Positions 43,518 to 55,084 of a stretch of DNA of 64,000 nt are shown one piece after another. The position numbers and the translations under genes are program-made. Source of the DNA: Trichomonas vaginalis G3 (taxonomy: Eukaryota > Parabasalia > Trichomonadida > Trichomonadidae); NCBI RefSeq assembly GCF_026262505.1, contig NC_067204.1, positions 25,947,300-26,011,299 of the forward strand. Reading direction: 5' to 3'. Numbering within the stretch: the first letter of the stretch is position 1; each line of letters opens with the position of its first letter. The notes below the pieces were generated by a model, which saw nothing but the letters and a program-made list of their open reading frames with translations, had not been told where the DNA came from and did no database searches.

Positions 43518-44302
43518 CTCTTTGCAGCTTCATTGAACTTCTTTAAATGACTCCATGGATGTTGTTTCGAATACTTTCTTCAAAGCTCATTTATGTAAAG
43601 TTAAAGATTTTATTCTAAGCTCAAGCGCGTTCATTGAACTCTATAACGCATGCGAATACAGTCACAAATGGTGGCATATAAATTGCACCCGAGCCTGTTG
43701 GATTTGTTGTGAAAGTGTGTGAATGATTTCCTCCTGGTTCAGTTGGTCGAAAAATCTTTTTTGCTGCATTGTTATAAAGATGGAGATAAAACATCATGAC
43801 CGGCTTCATACTCTTGAGTTGTATAATGGGTGGTCTCTTAATGAGTGGCTATGGTCGCCAGAAAAGTTTGTCGTTCCTGTATGAGTGTGCGGTGGAAGTT
43901 TGCTTCTTTAATTTTCTTCGAACCTCCTGTTTGCTTTGAAAGAGTTAGCACAAGTATAAGAATTTATCTACAATCTGTTCCCACGTACCAAAACCTAAAA
44001 CACTTGCTGGATTTGTTGAATTCATTGATGTATAAATAGAGCCTATAGGATATATGGTTTCAAAGAATCTGAGTCTTTCATTGTTTGAAGTTCATGTTTA
44101 ACATTTATAAATCCTTTTGCCATCTACAATATTTATATTGTTTGTTATTAACATTAGGAAAGTAGGAGGATAAATTCTTTGTTCTTGTAGCAGTTTCAGC
44201 CGTTCTTCACTGTTTTTGTTACTATTTCGATGCATGCTTTAATTTCGTTAATCTTGATTGTTTGAAATTCTTCATGTGTATGGTTCTTGTCGGCTTTTTC
44301 CA

Positions 44303-44698
44303 TTAAGCGCAGGCATTTACTTCCGACTTCTTTGCATAATTTTCATCTACATAAGTTTTGTCAGCTTTCTTATCTAACATTGCTGGTAGTTCGTATGCTT
44401 CAAAGTTTCTGGCATGACCTTCAATGTTCATACATCTGTTATCTAAATTGTTTAGTGTATCTTTTACGCTTGTACTTGGATTCTCTAAAGGTGCACTTGA
44501 ACCCAAATCATAGTTCAATATTATGTCGTCTGCTCTAACAGTAGTGAAGGATTTATGTGTATGTTCTTTGTCAGCTTTACTATTTAATGTAGCTTGAAGT
44601 TCATTTATATCGGAGATATTGTGTTTATGAGATTTCAAAACTTTGTTCATTGCTTCGAGTTCAACTTTGTCAGCTTTACTTTTAATAGCATTCTTCAA
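44303..44698 (-). CDS. Fibre-like repeat protein of the Polinton
   Basis: A 131-residue frame carrying repeated segments of the type INELQATLNSKADKEHTH and LDKKADKTYVDENYAKKSEV, the texture of trimeric phage tail-fibre or spike stalks. A related gene lies at 52672-53062. In the element it probably served as a virion fibre. Reading frame looks like a fragment of a longer gene. Confidence 0.5.
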   Translation of the reverse strand: MKNAIKSKADKVELEAMNKVLKSHKHNISDINELQATLNSKADKEHTHKSFTTVRADDIILNYDLGSSAPLENPSTSVKDTLNNLDNRCMNIEGHARNFEAYELPAMLDKKADKTYVDENYAKKSEVNACA

Positions 44699-45731
44699 AC
44701 GTTATTTTTGCCTTAACTCTCAATGTAAATCTTGGTTCAACTAATACACCGTTAACATTGAAGTAGAGGCATAAATTTCACCCGGTATAACCAAATGCTT
44801 CTGGTGCTTTAGCTACATCATACTGTACAGTACAGCTTATGTCATAACCTTTAGCATGAATGTATTTATAATCTTCTTTCATTAACATTTTTTGTCTTCG
44901 CTTCATCACTTCGTGTTAAATATCCATGGTAGTCCGTTATAATCTGTTCGTCTGAAGTTATATAATGAACATGGTTTTTATCTGCTTTTTTGTGAAGAAG
45001 TTCAACAACTTTTGCTTCACTTATGTTACCAGTGTCACTTTAATTTATTTTTGTCAGCATTGCGTTCAAAACTTCATAAAGACTAACTATTTCTTTTGGT
45101 TCTTGAAACATGAGTCAAAAGTCTTTCTTAACATTACATCTTCAACTGTTATGACTGAGTCAATACCTTTCTCTTTTATTGTCTTAGCTAACTGACCTAA
45201 AACAACGAACATATAGTCTAAAATATTTATCTTCAGTGTTAAACACTATACAGTTTTCACGAATTGTTGTGTTTGTTCTGTTAAAACTTCTTTAAACTCA
45301 GGATATATATTCAGTAGATTTTCAACAATTGTTTGAACCACTTGTCCCTCCTTCATCTAAATCTTGTTGCCATTAAAGGATGTAAATTAATTGGTTCAAT
45401 AATTCCGAGACGAGGGTTGTAGCAAGTCCGTCGAACATATTTTTACGTTTGAGTGCCCAGTTAGTTAGTTTCTTTGTATTATATGTTACTTTACCCATAA
45501 ATTTTTGAGACCGTCAAAGAAACTTCCCTGTATTTCCATGTAATTTAGCAAACTCAACATAAAACTTCATGCTATCTATGCCACCAAAAAGCCCAGAGTG
45601 CATCTATCTCACTTTGCATGGTTTATAAGAGATGCAGTTGTTACACCTGATGAAAATAAAGTAAACAACCACCCTAACCAACTCTTACCTGCTCCACTTT
45701 GTTCTACTTTACAAAATCACTGATATGATTT

Positions 45732-46440
45732 TTAAGTATTTTTCGTAAGTAATGTGTCTCCAGGTGTAACGTCTCTAACGATATTATCTCCGTCAAAAGT
45801 CAATGTTCTAACTTGTGTCCGTGCAGCCTTTATTTTAAGACATGCATAGTCTGGTGTTTGAGGAGCAGAAGGCTCGATGTATGTAATTTTAAAGAAATCG
45901 TCATAATTTTTCTTAAAGGTTTCATATGTTGTTTTGAATGTATTGAACCTCATTATTATATCAAGAAGTTTTGTCAATGAGTCAGCAATTGCTTCATCTA
46001 CTGTTGACGTTTTTGAGTTTTATTTCTGCTGAGTCGTTTATGAATGGTACTTGACATTGAGTTGTATATGGTCAAATCCTGTAGGACCCAAATGAAGCAA
46101 GTAGTCTAAATATCACGAACAGACTTTGAGACAGTTGTGTCGTTCTTCATGACGATTTCACCATTTACAATGAATGGCATAGTCATGAAGTTATTTGTGG
46201 GTCAAAACCAGAAGGATTAAATGAAGGCATATAGTTCAGCGCCTCATACACTGACTTATACACTGTTTCATTATTTTTTGACACAATTTCACCATTTACA
46301 ATGAATGGCATTGTCGAAGGAGTTGTTTTTGTATCGAACCTGAGGATTGAAGTTAAGAATGCTTTCAAGAGCTTCATATACAGACCTATAAACAGTTGTG
46401 TGTTCTTCATGACAACTTCACCATTTACAATGAATGGCAT
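45732..46440 (-). pseudogene. Polinton structural-type gene region with internal repeats
   Basis: Short frames here share a repeated block containing MPFIVNGE followed by an acidic/Asn stretch and YKSVYEALNYMPSF-like sequence; a third DNA copy follows on the same strand just beyond. The repetition suggests a modular structural protein. Broken; family not recognised. Confidence 0.35.
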
Positions 46441-47019
46441 AGTACATGGAGTTAAAATAGGGTCAACTTTTCATAGTCCTTCATGTTATATATTTCTCAG
46501 TATTTCCATCAGAAATAACAATATATTTGTCAGTAAGTGTGAGAGAGTATTGACCAAAATATAAACGTTTAGCTCTGTCAGCTTCATACGCATAATGCAG
46601 CTATACTCATATTTTAATGAGATAAAATGTTTTCTATTTTGCAAAGTACAGACCCAAACGAATACGGGACAGTAAAGCTACAAACAAACTTAGGTCTACA
46701 GAATGAGGCGCTTGCATTCAGAATGGTTGACTTCAAATACTATCGCTTCATTCGTTATAACAGATGAAACAGATTTCATGGAGATTGAAATAGATTGGAA
46801 AGAAGCACGAAATAAGATTTCACAATAATGTAGAATATAAGATGGAAACATTAGCTGGAGTGTTAAATTGCTCTCATAAATACTACAAATAAACAAGGAT
46901 AACGAAGAAACTTAATGAATGTTAAACTTATTGCAGGAGTTTTGAAGTTCAGTTATGCGAAGGAGTTTAAGATAACAACGAATGAGTCATAGAGTACAAC
47001 TTCTTTTGGTGCATACCAT

Positions 47020-47262
47020 ATGACATTTCCTTTGAAAAGGTTTGACAAAACGATTGAGATGAAATCTGTTCCATACGTATGTTATGGCAATTGTTTATAC
47101 ATTGAGTCTAAAATAGCTAATGTCACAGGCATTTCAGGAGTTAATAGTAAAGGTTCAGTAGAATATAAATCCTTCTGTTATGCAGTCAATTCAATGTTCA
47201 TTCAAACGTTTCCTGTCGTAGCAACTCATTTAGGTAAATGGGTTCGCATTAGTCCTCATTAA
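47020..47262 (+). pseudogene. Polinton frame, possible virion protein
   Basis: An 80-residue frame (FPLKRFDKTIEMKSVPYVCYGNCLYIESK) with beta-rich composition and a neighbouring short frame (VDFQGEPVELKAPVRMTVEVDF) on the same strand. I do not recognise either family; position among structural genes suggests a virion role. Confidence 0.25.
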
Positions 47263-48124
47263 TTTGAAAGACATGCAATTCAGACTTGTTGACTTTCAAG
47301 GAGAGCCTGTAGAACTGAAGGCACCAGTGCGAATGACTGTTGAAGTTGACTTTTTAGAAAATATTAAATGCAACAGCTTACAAGAGAACTCAGAGCTAAA
47401 AATATAAAGTATGAATGTTATGTTTAGGTCATGAACTTTGGTTGTTGCTGTTTGATGAAACAAATGAGTTAGTTATGTCAGTCAAGAGAACAGAAAAATA
47501 TTGTGTTAGTGAAAACTGCACCAAGTCAATAAGATTAGGTTTGCATTATAGAAGATGAGTTCGATACTGTTGAAGAAGTTTTGGATAGATATTACAAATT
47601 GCTTTAATTATACTAAAATATTTCAAGCAAAGTTTATATTCTGTTGAAAGTTTTGTATATTCATTCGAATATTTATACTTAAACTCAACCTCTGTAGTTC
47701 CTGGTGTTTTCAATGATGCGAGATGTTACCTATTTTCATGAATAGTGGAGTTTGACCGCAGCATTCGATTCAGGGTCGAGATAGTCAATGACACATTGTT
47801 TCCCTGTTATTCGTGAGATAACATTTTCAAGGTCCTCCTTTGTTAGAATTATTTGGTTCTTACTAATAGAGATTTGTCAAAAGCTTCTTATCGTCTTTGA
47901 GTAAAATTGTTTGGTATAACTGAAGAAGGTAATGGTCTACGTTATCTGAAGGATTTGTTTGAACATTTGTGTAAGGATTGTCGTTGACTTCTCTTGAAAG
48001 AATTTGGTCCAGTGGTGGATACTCTAACTTAACATCTGATGTAGCGTTAGCGTTTGAAGCTGAGTTAAAATTCACTGACTTAAGTTCTGTTCTTTTTCTT
48101 TAACACTCTGAACTATAGTTCTTT

Positions 48125-48645
48125 ATGACAATATTGTTTGTCGTTCGTGAGTCAACATTTGATGTTGGTTCAATTGGAACATTAACGGCACCAGCTAAGA
48201 TGGATTTGCTTCTCATTTCATATAGAATAAAAACCTTTTATATGTATGAAATGAACGATATACTCGACAAGGGTTTGAATGTAAAGCTAACGAATGAAAA
48301 TATTGTTGAATTCACTGAGACAGGTGCTGTGTATAAAGATGTAGAACTACTGAACAAAAGAGCTAAGGGAAGAAGCAGGAACATGAACAAAAGGGTGGAA
48401 GCCTATAAAAATTTATGTCAATGATGGCTCAAGAGGTTCAAACATAAAGTATGCAGAAAGTTATAGAGTTTATGCTCTCAAAAGGTGAAAAGCCTTCATT
48501 TAAGAAAAGCTATTCTAACGCATATCCTCAAAAGCTAACGGATGGGGAAGTGGATGATATGAATGACAGCAAAAATATTAACAGAAATGGCGACAGAGAT
48601 GCATGGAATTTGTTTACCATCAGTCAATTGAAGGTTAAACTTTAA
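48125..48645 (+). pseudogene. Polinton frames of unknown role
   Basis: Two consecutive plus-strand frames with charged, non-repetitive sequence (for example GLNVKLTNENIVEFTETGAVYKD in the first, ending in a basic stretch). No family recognised. Part of the fossil element. Confidence 0.25.
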
Positions 48646-48958
48646 AACAATGTTGGTCGTTCCCATGGAATATTTTTGACTTTATGGTATTAGTCATGAT
48701 ATGAATCTCAAGGTATGAACGAGGAGAGATGAGAGACTTATATGCTTCCCAAAATTTCTTCAAAAGGTAATGTTATACCTGACTGTTTCCAAATGATGTT
48801 CATATCAACGTGAGAAACCTTGAAAGATAACGAAGTCAGTTATGGACGTTTTATGTTTAAAGCTAAAAACCTCCATGTTTGCATAAGTATTGCTACAGTT
48901 AAGTGGTAATGTCTGACTTTAGTAATGATGTTAGCTAATGGTGAGTCTGGTTTTGACA

Positions 48959-49634
48959 CTAACCTTTTCCGGCGAAGTCGTCACAAACGAGCAGAGTGTT
49001 TGAAGGATATTTTTTGAAGGGGTATTTTGAAAGTTTTGATAGAATGTAGTTTGTCAGTCGTTTCATATCGTAAACTCCTGAGTATTGACGTAAGTGGTGT
49101 TTGTCAATAATTCTTTCCATCTCTTCTGAAGTCTTTTGCATTCCCTGACTGTATAAATTCAACGATGGCATAATATTTCCTCTACGGTCGAATGTAACGT
49201 TGAAGAAATTCAATGAGTTCACTGTCTGGAACTTTAACGACAGAGGCTTGAACTTTTGACATAAATGTTTTCGCTGTTGAGTCTATAGAGTCTGAAGTTG
49301 CTGAATAATGATTTGGTCATAAATAGAGTCATTTCCTAAACGTTCTGTTATGAGTATATGACGAATGAGGTTAAATGTCTTACCTGAACCCATCTTTCCA
49401 CAATAGAAATAACACCATTTGAACAGAACTCATAGTTTCCTTACTGAAAGGAAGAATGAGAGAAGAGTTAAGTTTGTCTGTAGTTTCATTCATGTCTTCA
49501 TCTACGTCATGTATTAAATGCTTCATTTTTATCTCCATTAAAAAATGCAAGTCAGAAATATTCAGACATAGCACCGAGTCTAACTGACAAGAGTATAAAG
49601 ATATACTATGAACCGTTATGATGAAACCTACCAA
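48959..49634 (-). pseudogene. Polinton packaging-ATPase remnant
   Basis: Minus-strand frames include a strand-acidic-acidic block (NTLLVCDDFAG) like the Walker B region of FtsK/HerA-type genome-packaging ATPases carried by Polintons, and a helical stretch around YDMKRLTNYILSKLSKYPF. Broken; family assignment is moderate. Confidence 0.45.
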
Positions 49635-49806
49635 AATTCAAGAAAGTCAGTATACTTATGAATATCCAAGACACTGGGTAGAGTATGTAGGAGGTGAGAA
49701 AGCTATTGAAATCAGACAGGTTCGAAGTATCCAGCAGGAAGAACAATTATTATTGAAGAACTTTAATGTTTTGAGATATAATGATGAAACAAAGAAGCAA
49801 GAATAG
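49618..49806 (+). pseudogene. Polinton virion-type protein fragment
   Basis: Contains YTYEYPRHWVEYVGGEKAI followed by IRQVRS, a signature also visible in the region starting at 53471 (YRFDYPLRWLRD, KAIGFRR). The two are likely paralogous structural genes of the element. ATTTTTA lies 20 bases upstream of an ATG at 49545 on this strand. Confidence 0.35.
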
Positions 49807-50111
49807 TTTCCCTGTTGCTGTGTATGTGAACTTAGATACAGGAGATGACATGAAAGTTTTTAATACAAAGCTTCAAACGGTAGTGAGAGAACAACTGACT
49901 GCGGAAGGAACCCATTACCTTCAGAAGTTACCATAGCAATAAATTTGAAACAAACTCAATAGATTTTAAAGTCGTCTCTGCAAAGAAGTCAGGTTTTACA
50001 TTTAATGAAGCAGATGTATATTCGAATGAAAACTTCAAAGCTATTGCATGGTTAGATAATGACGATTGCTTTAAGAAAATATTTAAATACAGTGCTCAAC
50101 GATGTCAATAG

Positions 50112-50402
50112 ATGACCTTCGTGGATGTTACCATCGACATTTACAGTAGAAGGTTCAGCAGGATTGCTTACAAGATTGTCATTGGTGGTATTTGGTCTCG
50201 TGAGAACATTGTTATAAAATCCAGTATAAGTGAATTTGCTGAAGAATCTATATTATGTCTTTCAAACTACATGTATTCGCCGCCGAAGCATTATAGTATA
50301 ACAAACTTTGTCAGTAAGTTTAACATAAGACTTGTCGAACCTTCTTCAATGAAAGATGTTGTGCTACCCAAGACGGAAAGGATGGACTCATTATTGAGAT
50401 GA
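50112..50402 (+). pseudogene. Polinton frame of unknown role
   Basis: A 96-residue frame (MTFVDVTIDIYSRRFSRIAYKI, later KFNIRLVEPSSMKDVVLP). No family recognised. A GC-rich hairpin at 50529 follows the end of this gene region. Confidence 0.25.
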
Positions 50403-50528
50403 TTTTAATTGCATATTAAATGAGCTTGTTCTTGAAGGTCATTCATGATGAAATAACTGTTGTAGAAGATGTTAGCAATTGTTCAGACATTTTGAAGCGT
50501 ATAGATGAGATAGAAAGAAGTTAGATAG

Positions 50529-50541
50529 ACCGCAAAGCGGT
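50529..50541. terminator. GC-rich hairpin after a Polinton gene
   Basis: ACCGC-AAA-GCGGT, perfect 5-bp stem with a 3-nt loop, placed a few bases after an in-frame TAG at the end of the 50.1-50.5 kb plus-strand gene region. Confidence 0.4.
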
Positions 50542-50734
50542 GAGGGGAAGCCGTGAGAACGCTTATGTTTCATTGACTTTCTCCAGTAACGAGAACTTTT
50601 ATGAGATAATATTGAAGAGAGATGATTTTAATATGGTGTAATATGGTAGCTGGGCAGCTTTAGGCGCAATGGGAACAAAAGCATTAGCATTTGGAGCAAA
50701 GCACTTGGAGCTTATGACGCAGTAAATAAAATGA

Positions 50735-51169
50735 GTGGAGGAAGGGTTTTCGAGAACATTAGATGCAAATAAAGGGAAGATTGGAGGCTGGGTTGCAAAG
50801 AAGTTAAGATTAAATAAAATAGGGCTCATAAATAAAGCATCCAATTTGGTTGCGACTGAGTCAGAAAATGCTTTAGGAAAGGACGATGATTTTGCAAAAC
50901 ACGCAAAAGACTTTAATGACCAGATGAAAGGTGAAACAATGCATTTAAATAGATTTGATGGAACTAAAGAAAATGTTTCTTCTCCACCAGTAGTTCTTCC
51001 GTATGGTCCCTATGGAATGTATGGAAACCCTTACGAAAGACCATTTGACCCATTGACTGGTGGAAGTAATTGGTATCATTATGGACGAAGAAGAAAGACA
51101 GTCAAGCTGGAGACAGACGTGAAGAAAGCAACTAAAAAGAAACCAAGGAAGAGAGTTATAAAGCAATGA
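50735..51169 (+). CDS. Polinton small basic virion-type protein
   Basis: A 144-residue frame with an N-terminal helical half (GWVAKKLRLNKIGLINKASNLV), a central Pro/Gly/Tyr-rich stretch (VVLPYGPYGMYGNPYERPFDP) and a very basic tail (KKATKKKPRKRVIKQ). This is what is expected of a core or minor capsid protein that contacts DNA. A GGTGA/TCACC hairpin follows 22 bases after the stop codon. Confidence 0.45.
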   Translation: MEEGFSRTLDANKGKIGGWVAKKLRLNKIGLINKASNLVATESENALGKDDDFAKHAKDFNDQMKGETMHLNRFDGTKENVSSPPVVLPYGPYGMYGNPYERPFDPLTGGSNWYHYGRRRKTVKLETDVKKATKKKPRKRVIKQ

Positions 51170-51190
51170 ATTCAACAGGGTGAAAAAAGA

Positions 51191-51204
51191 GGTGAGATTT
51201 CACC
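51191..51204. terminator. GGTGA hairpin after the basic virion-type gene
   Basis: GGTGA-GATT-TCACC, 22 bases after the stop codon at 51169; similar motif to the palindromes at 42314-42369. Confidence 0.35.
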
Positions 51205-51434
51205 ACTTCACCTAAATTTATTTTTGCGCTATGTTTTCATACGTGTGAAGTCGTTAGTGAAGTCGTTAGTGAAGCACAGCAATGGGAGGAGTTGCAATAC
51301 TTTTGTAAGTGAGAACGTTTATTTTTTATTAGTGAGGTGAAGTGGTTGACGGCTTTGTAAATATTTAAGGTTAAGTTAGTGTTGTCGTTTGTGTTGTAAA
51401 ATATACGTTAACGGTTTCGTAAAGTGTCAAAACC

Positions 51435-51481
51435 GCTAAGTGGTGTAAGGAGGCGCGCAGTGCCTCCGTACACGACTTAGC
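51435..51481. terminator. 47-nt long hairpin in the Polinton
   Basis: GCTAAGT/ACTTAGC, GTGTA/TACAC and GGAGGC/GCCTCC pair in register with two single mismatches between the blocks, giving an 18-bp stem with a 7-nt loop. It is the strongest of the Polinton hairpins and separates plus-strand genes from the minus-strand fibre region. Confidence 0.5.
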
Positions 51482-52671
51482 CATACTAACTCATGGCAAA
51501 ATGTACACACTGCAAGCAGAAGATAAAACTACTATTGCCAGACCTCGTTTCAAACTTGTCAAAGTTCAAGGTGGTATACTTTCAAAGACAGTTCCTAACA
51601 AATATAAGACAACTCCTGACGAATATGCTAAAGAAGTTGAAAATGACGACTAAGCAATTCTATACCATGCGTAAACTGTCATGTAAGGTGGCATGTATTC
51701 TTTACTTTGTCCGTTGTTTGTGTATATCCTGAAACGAAATGTGTATGGTTTCCTTCTCCCTGAGTGTCACTCCAGTAACAATTTATAGCAAACTTAACGT
51801 CGTCTTTAACATCATTATCCTTTACCTTTTGTCATTCCTGACAATCCCAATATCTATGCTTATGCCAACCTGCTTGAGATGTACTTAAATCTATGTAGTG
51901 ACTGTGTGCAGGTAAATTTTCACTGAAATCGTTTTACTTCCACCTGTTTCCTTTGAAGAGTTTGCACAATACAAAACCTGTCGACTATTTGTTCCCATGC
52001 ACCAACACCAAACATTACTTGAGGACCTCTTGCTTCCATAGATGTATAAATAGAACCTACTGGGTTCATTAAATCAAACATATGAGATATTATAGGATTG
52101 TCTCTTTTGAACTTAAAATATAGTGCAACTATTTCAGGTTTCTTCTGGTTTGTGTCAGAATATTTTTTATAAATATAATCTAATGTTTTCAGGGTAGGTA
52201 AGTCTTGACTATAATATTTATTTCTGTCATCTGTATAATATATTATACTATTCTCGTTTTTTCTATTGCATTATATCTTTTATATCTATAATAATCTAAA
52301 TATAATGTTAGCTTTTGTTCATCTACATGTGGTGTTCTGTCGTCATCTCCATAGTCATAATAATGTGGTGCTGGAGCTGGGTCAGGCAATGTCATATCTG
52401 CCATTTCATAAACTCTTAAATATTTCTTTTGTTCGTCTCCATATAAGTTTAAGTAGCAGTTGTTGTCTAATGGAACTTTAACTTGTGTACCATCATTCTT
52501 TTTTATAGCTTACATACATTTCATTGTTATTTTTTCGGAATGAGTTTATACCGTGTACCATTTTCTAAGGACTGTACCAACTGCCATCTAAAATTTTTAT
52601 TTTCTTCATTGACAGAAATGTCACCAACAATAGTTTCAATATTTTTTGTTCCTATCAAACTTTGGTATATT

Positions 52672-53062
52672 TCATTGACATATGTTTTTATCTGCTTTAT
52701 TTTCAAGGCTAACGTTTAAGTCTGTTATTTCAGATATAGAATGTGTATGTCCAACGTCACTTTTACTGTTTAAGGTTTCTTGTAAGTTTGTAATATTTGC
52801 AATGGTATGTGTATGTCCAACGGCACTTTTCCTGTTTAAGGTTTCTTGTAAGTTTGTAAATATTTGCAATGGTATGTGTATGTCCAACGTCACTTTTACT
52901 GTTTAAGGTTTCTTGTAAGTTTGTAATATCAGATATAGAATGTGTATGAGTCTTATCTGCTTTTGTCTCTAATGTTTCCTTAAGACTTGGTATTTGGTTA
53001 ATATAATGTATATGAGTCTTTTTAGAATATTCGTTTTCAGCTCTTGTCACTTCACTTGACAT
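52672..53062 (-). CDS. Fibre-like repeat protein of the Polinton
   Basis: Repeated units of the form THSISDITNLQETLNSKSDVGH, about 20-24 residues each, as in trimeric tail-fibre stalks of phages, in frames that overlap through near-identical DNA repeats. Related to 44303-44698. Probably the virion fibre of the element; not intact across the region. Confidence 0.5.
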
Positions 53063-53470
53063 TTTATTGTCAAATATGTTTTGTCTGCTAGTTCAGGATG
53101 AGTATGTTCTTTTGTTGCATAAGCATGTTTAGCTCTTCTCTTTCTTTTGCTATTGCATCGTCTACATATTCTTTGTCAGCTTTGTTGTCAACATCTGCTT
53201 TCAAAAGAAGTTCATTTATAGGTTTTCTCGTTTAAAGTTCCTTTGTTGGATTTATACAGACAGTATGGTTCTTATTGTCTTGAAACAGAAACTCATCTGT
53301 CATTGGGTTTAATGTCAGTTTTAAGTTTCCATCCTTCAATGACTCAGATATCTTAGAATAGTTTGAAAAGTTTGTTGTGTTCTTATTTAGAGCTTGCATA
53401 ATGAGTTGTCGGTTTGTGTTATTTCTCTCATAGACGCTGTTTCATTTGACATTTTTATTATAGATAAAAT

Positions 53471-54326
53471 ATGCTTCCAATAGAAAAAGAAAATTCTAGA
53501 GTTGCTACAACTAAACCATTAGATGAACTTTTCTTAATGTCGGTCAAAGTTTGAGACAGATACCGTAAAGCATGAAGGCTATCGTTTTGACTACCCATTA
53601 AGATGGTTAAGAGACCCATCTGTCACAAAAGCTATTGGCTTTCGTAGAATGAAGTTCATTTCAGAAGCCATACATGGTTTCCCATTTACGGTCGGTTTTG
53701 AAGTTCGATACTATAACAAAAGAAAAACGTATGTATGAGAAATTTGAACAAGGAAAACTTTTATACAAGTTAATTTGCTTATAAACTTAGAAACAACTCT
53801 CAAGCTTTTCAAGAAAAAATAAACGATATCTATATTGAATATGCAAAACCAGAAACCAGTTTAACATTGACGAAGGAGAATACCATCTCGATATTATTTA
53901 TGACAGGAAAAATGCAACTGTTAAAATCAATAAAATAGAAGACCTTGGAGAAAACGTTTATATTTCTACAAATATAACAACTTGGCATGGTATAGATTTA
54001 TGAGGATGTTAAATCAGCCTGCAGCATATCCAGTACACCCGGACTATTATGAAGTCGAAAACCCTAATGGAACATATGAAAATATTTTCGACCAAGATGC
54101 TATTATTGTTCATGCTTCATTTTCTGGCGCCCAAAACTCTTTCTTATGCTTGGCAAATGACTTTTACGAAAAACCTACAAAGTTATATGAACCGCCGAGT
54201 GGAAGTATTTCAGACTTTCAAGTATGGTTTACTACAGATGGAAGAAAAAGAATAATTCCATTATACCATGCGTTTTACTTAGAACTTAGTTTCATATACA
54301 ACTACTATCGAACGATAAAAATATAA
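53471..54326 (+). pseudogene. Polinton virion-type protein region
   Basis: Plus-strand coding texture begins at ATG 53471, with ATTTTTA 20 bases upstream, and includes YRFDYPLRWLRD and a C-terminal frame (VHPDYYEVENPNGTYENIF, then FQVWFTTDGRKRIIPLY) ending at 54326. Likely a structural protein related to the fragment at 49618. Broken. Confidence 0.4.
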
Positions 54327-54330
54327 TTTT

Positions 54331-54573
54331 TTAATACGGTTGAGGTGTTGGATTTGGTTGCCAACTTGACTGTGGTGCAGGTTCAGGCTGTTGTATAACA
54401 GGAGCTTGTTCTTCTGGTTCAGGGTCTTTAGGTATAATACCAACAAACTGACCTACTCTTTTACCAATATTTTTGACACCGCTCCATACTCCTCTTCCGA
54501 CAGATTTTATTCCATTCCATATACCTCTTCCAACTCTTCTGAAGAAGTTTCCAATACTACTGAAGAAACCCAT
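54331..54573 (-). CDS. Polinton amphipathic virion peptide precursor-like protein
   Basis: An 80-residue frame from ATG 54573: an amphipathic basic Gly/Trp helix (MGFFSSIGNFFRRVGRGIW, then two WxGxKxxGR repeats) followed by a Pro/Gln/Glu tail. This layout resembles membrane-lytic minor capsid peptides of adenovirus-like virions (pVI-type), an inference from composition. ATTTTTA lies 18 bases before the ATG. Looks whole. Confidence 0.5.
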   Translation of the reverse strand: MGFFSSIGNFFRRVGRGIWNGIKSVGRGVWSGVKNIGKRVGQFVGIIPKDPEPEEQAPVIQQPEPAPQSSWQPNPTPQPY

Positions 54574-54591
54574 TTTACTATATGTAAAAAT

Positions 54592-54954
54592 CTAATGTCC
54601 GCCTAGTCTTTTGCGTTTCCTGTTGAGTTCCATAGCATTCTTTAACTGGAGCTCATACATTCTGTTTCTCCTCTGGTAGAAAACATATTCTGAGTCAACT
54701 CCTGTGTTCGCGTCATCTGCATAAAGTTGTTTATATCCCACTTCAGGGTTTGTATAAAACTCTTTCCATCTCATATTTGCATACCATGGTGGCAAACCTA
54801 ACGCAGCGTCATTTGACATGGCAGTTTGCATTTGTACATCTGTTGGCACTTGACCATAGTTTGCCATTGCAGTTTGTATTCTAACTTCATTTGGAATATT
54901 CTCTGGGTTTGGTTGTCCAGGTTGCTGTGCATTCGCTAAGTTCTGTGCGTCCAT
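54592..54954 (-). CDS. Polinton small virion-type protein
   Basis: A 120-residue frame from ATG 54954: Gln/Asn/Pro-rich start with a repeated VRIQTAMANYGQVPTDVQMQ-type segment, a central YANMRWKEFYTNPEVGYKQLY, and a basic tail NRKRKRLGGH. No family recognised. It lies just upstream of the amphipathic peptide gene on the same strand (18-base gap), suggesting linked structural genes. ATTTTTA lies 18 bases before the ATG. Looks whole. Confidence 0.45.
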   Translation of the reverse strand: MDAQNLANAQQPGQPNPENIPNEVRIQTAMANYGQVPTDVQMQTAMSNDAALGLPPWYANMRWKEFYTNPEVGYKQLYADDANTGVDSEYVFYQRRNRMYELQLKNAMELNRKRKRLGGH

Positions 54955-55084
54955 TTAATATTAGATAAAAATATCTCTTACGAGTACATATACTGAACAT
55001 TTGCAGGCATTGGTTCATCTTCATATTCTCTGTACTTTTCTGCCACGTCAAATAAATAAATGACACAATGGAAAAAACCTAAAA

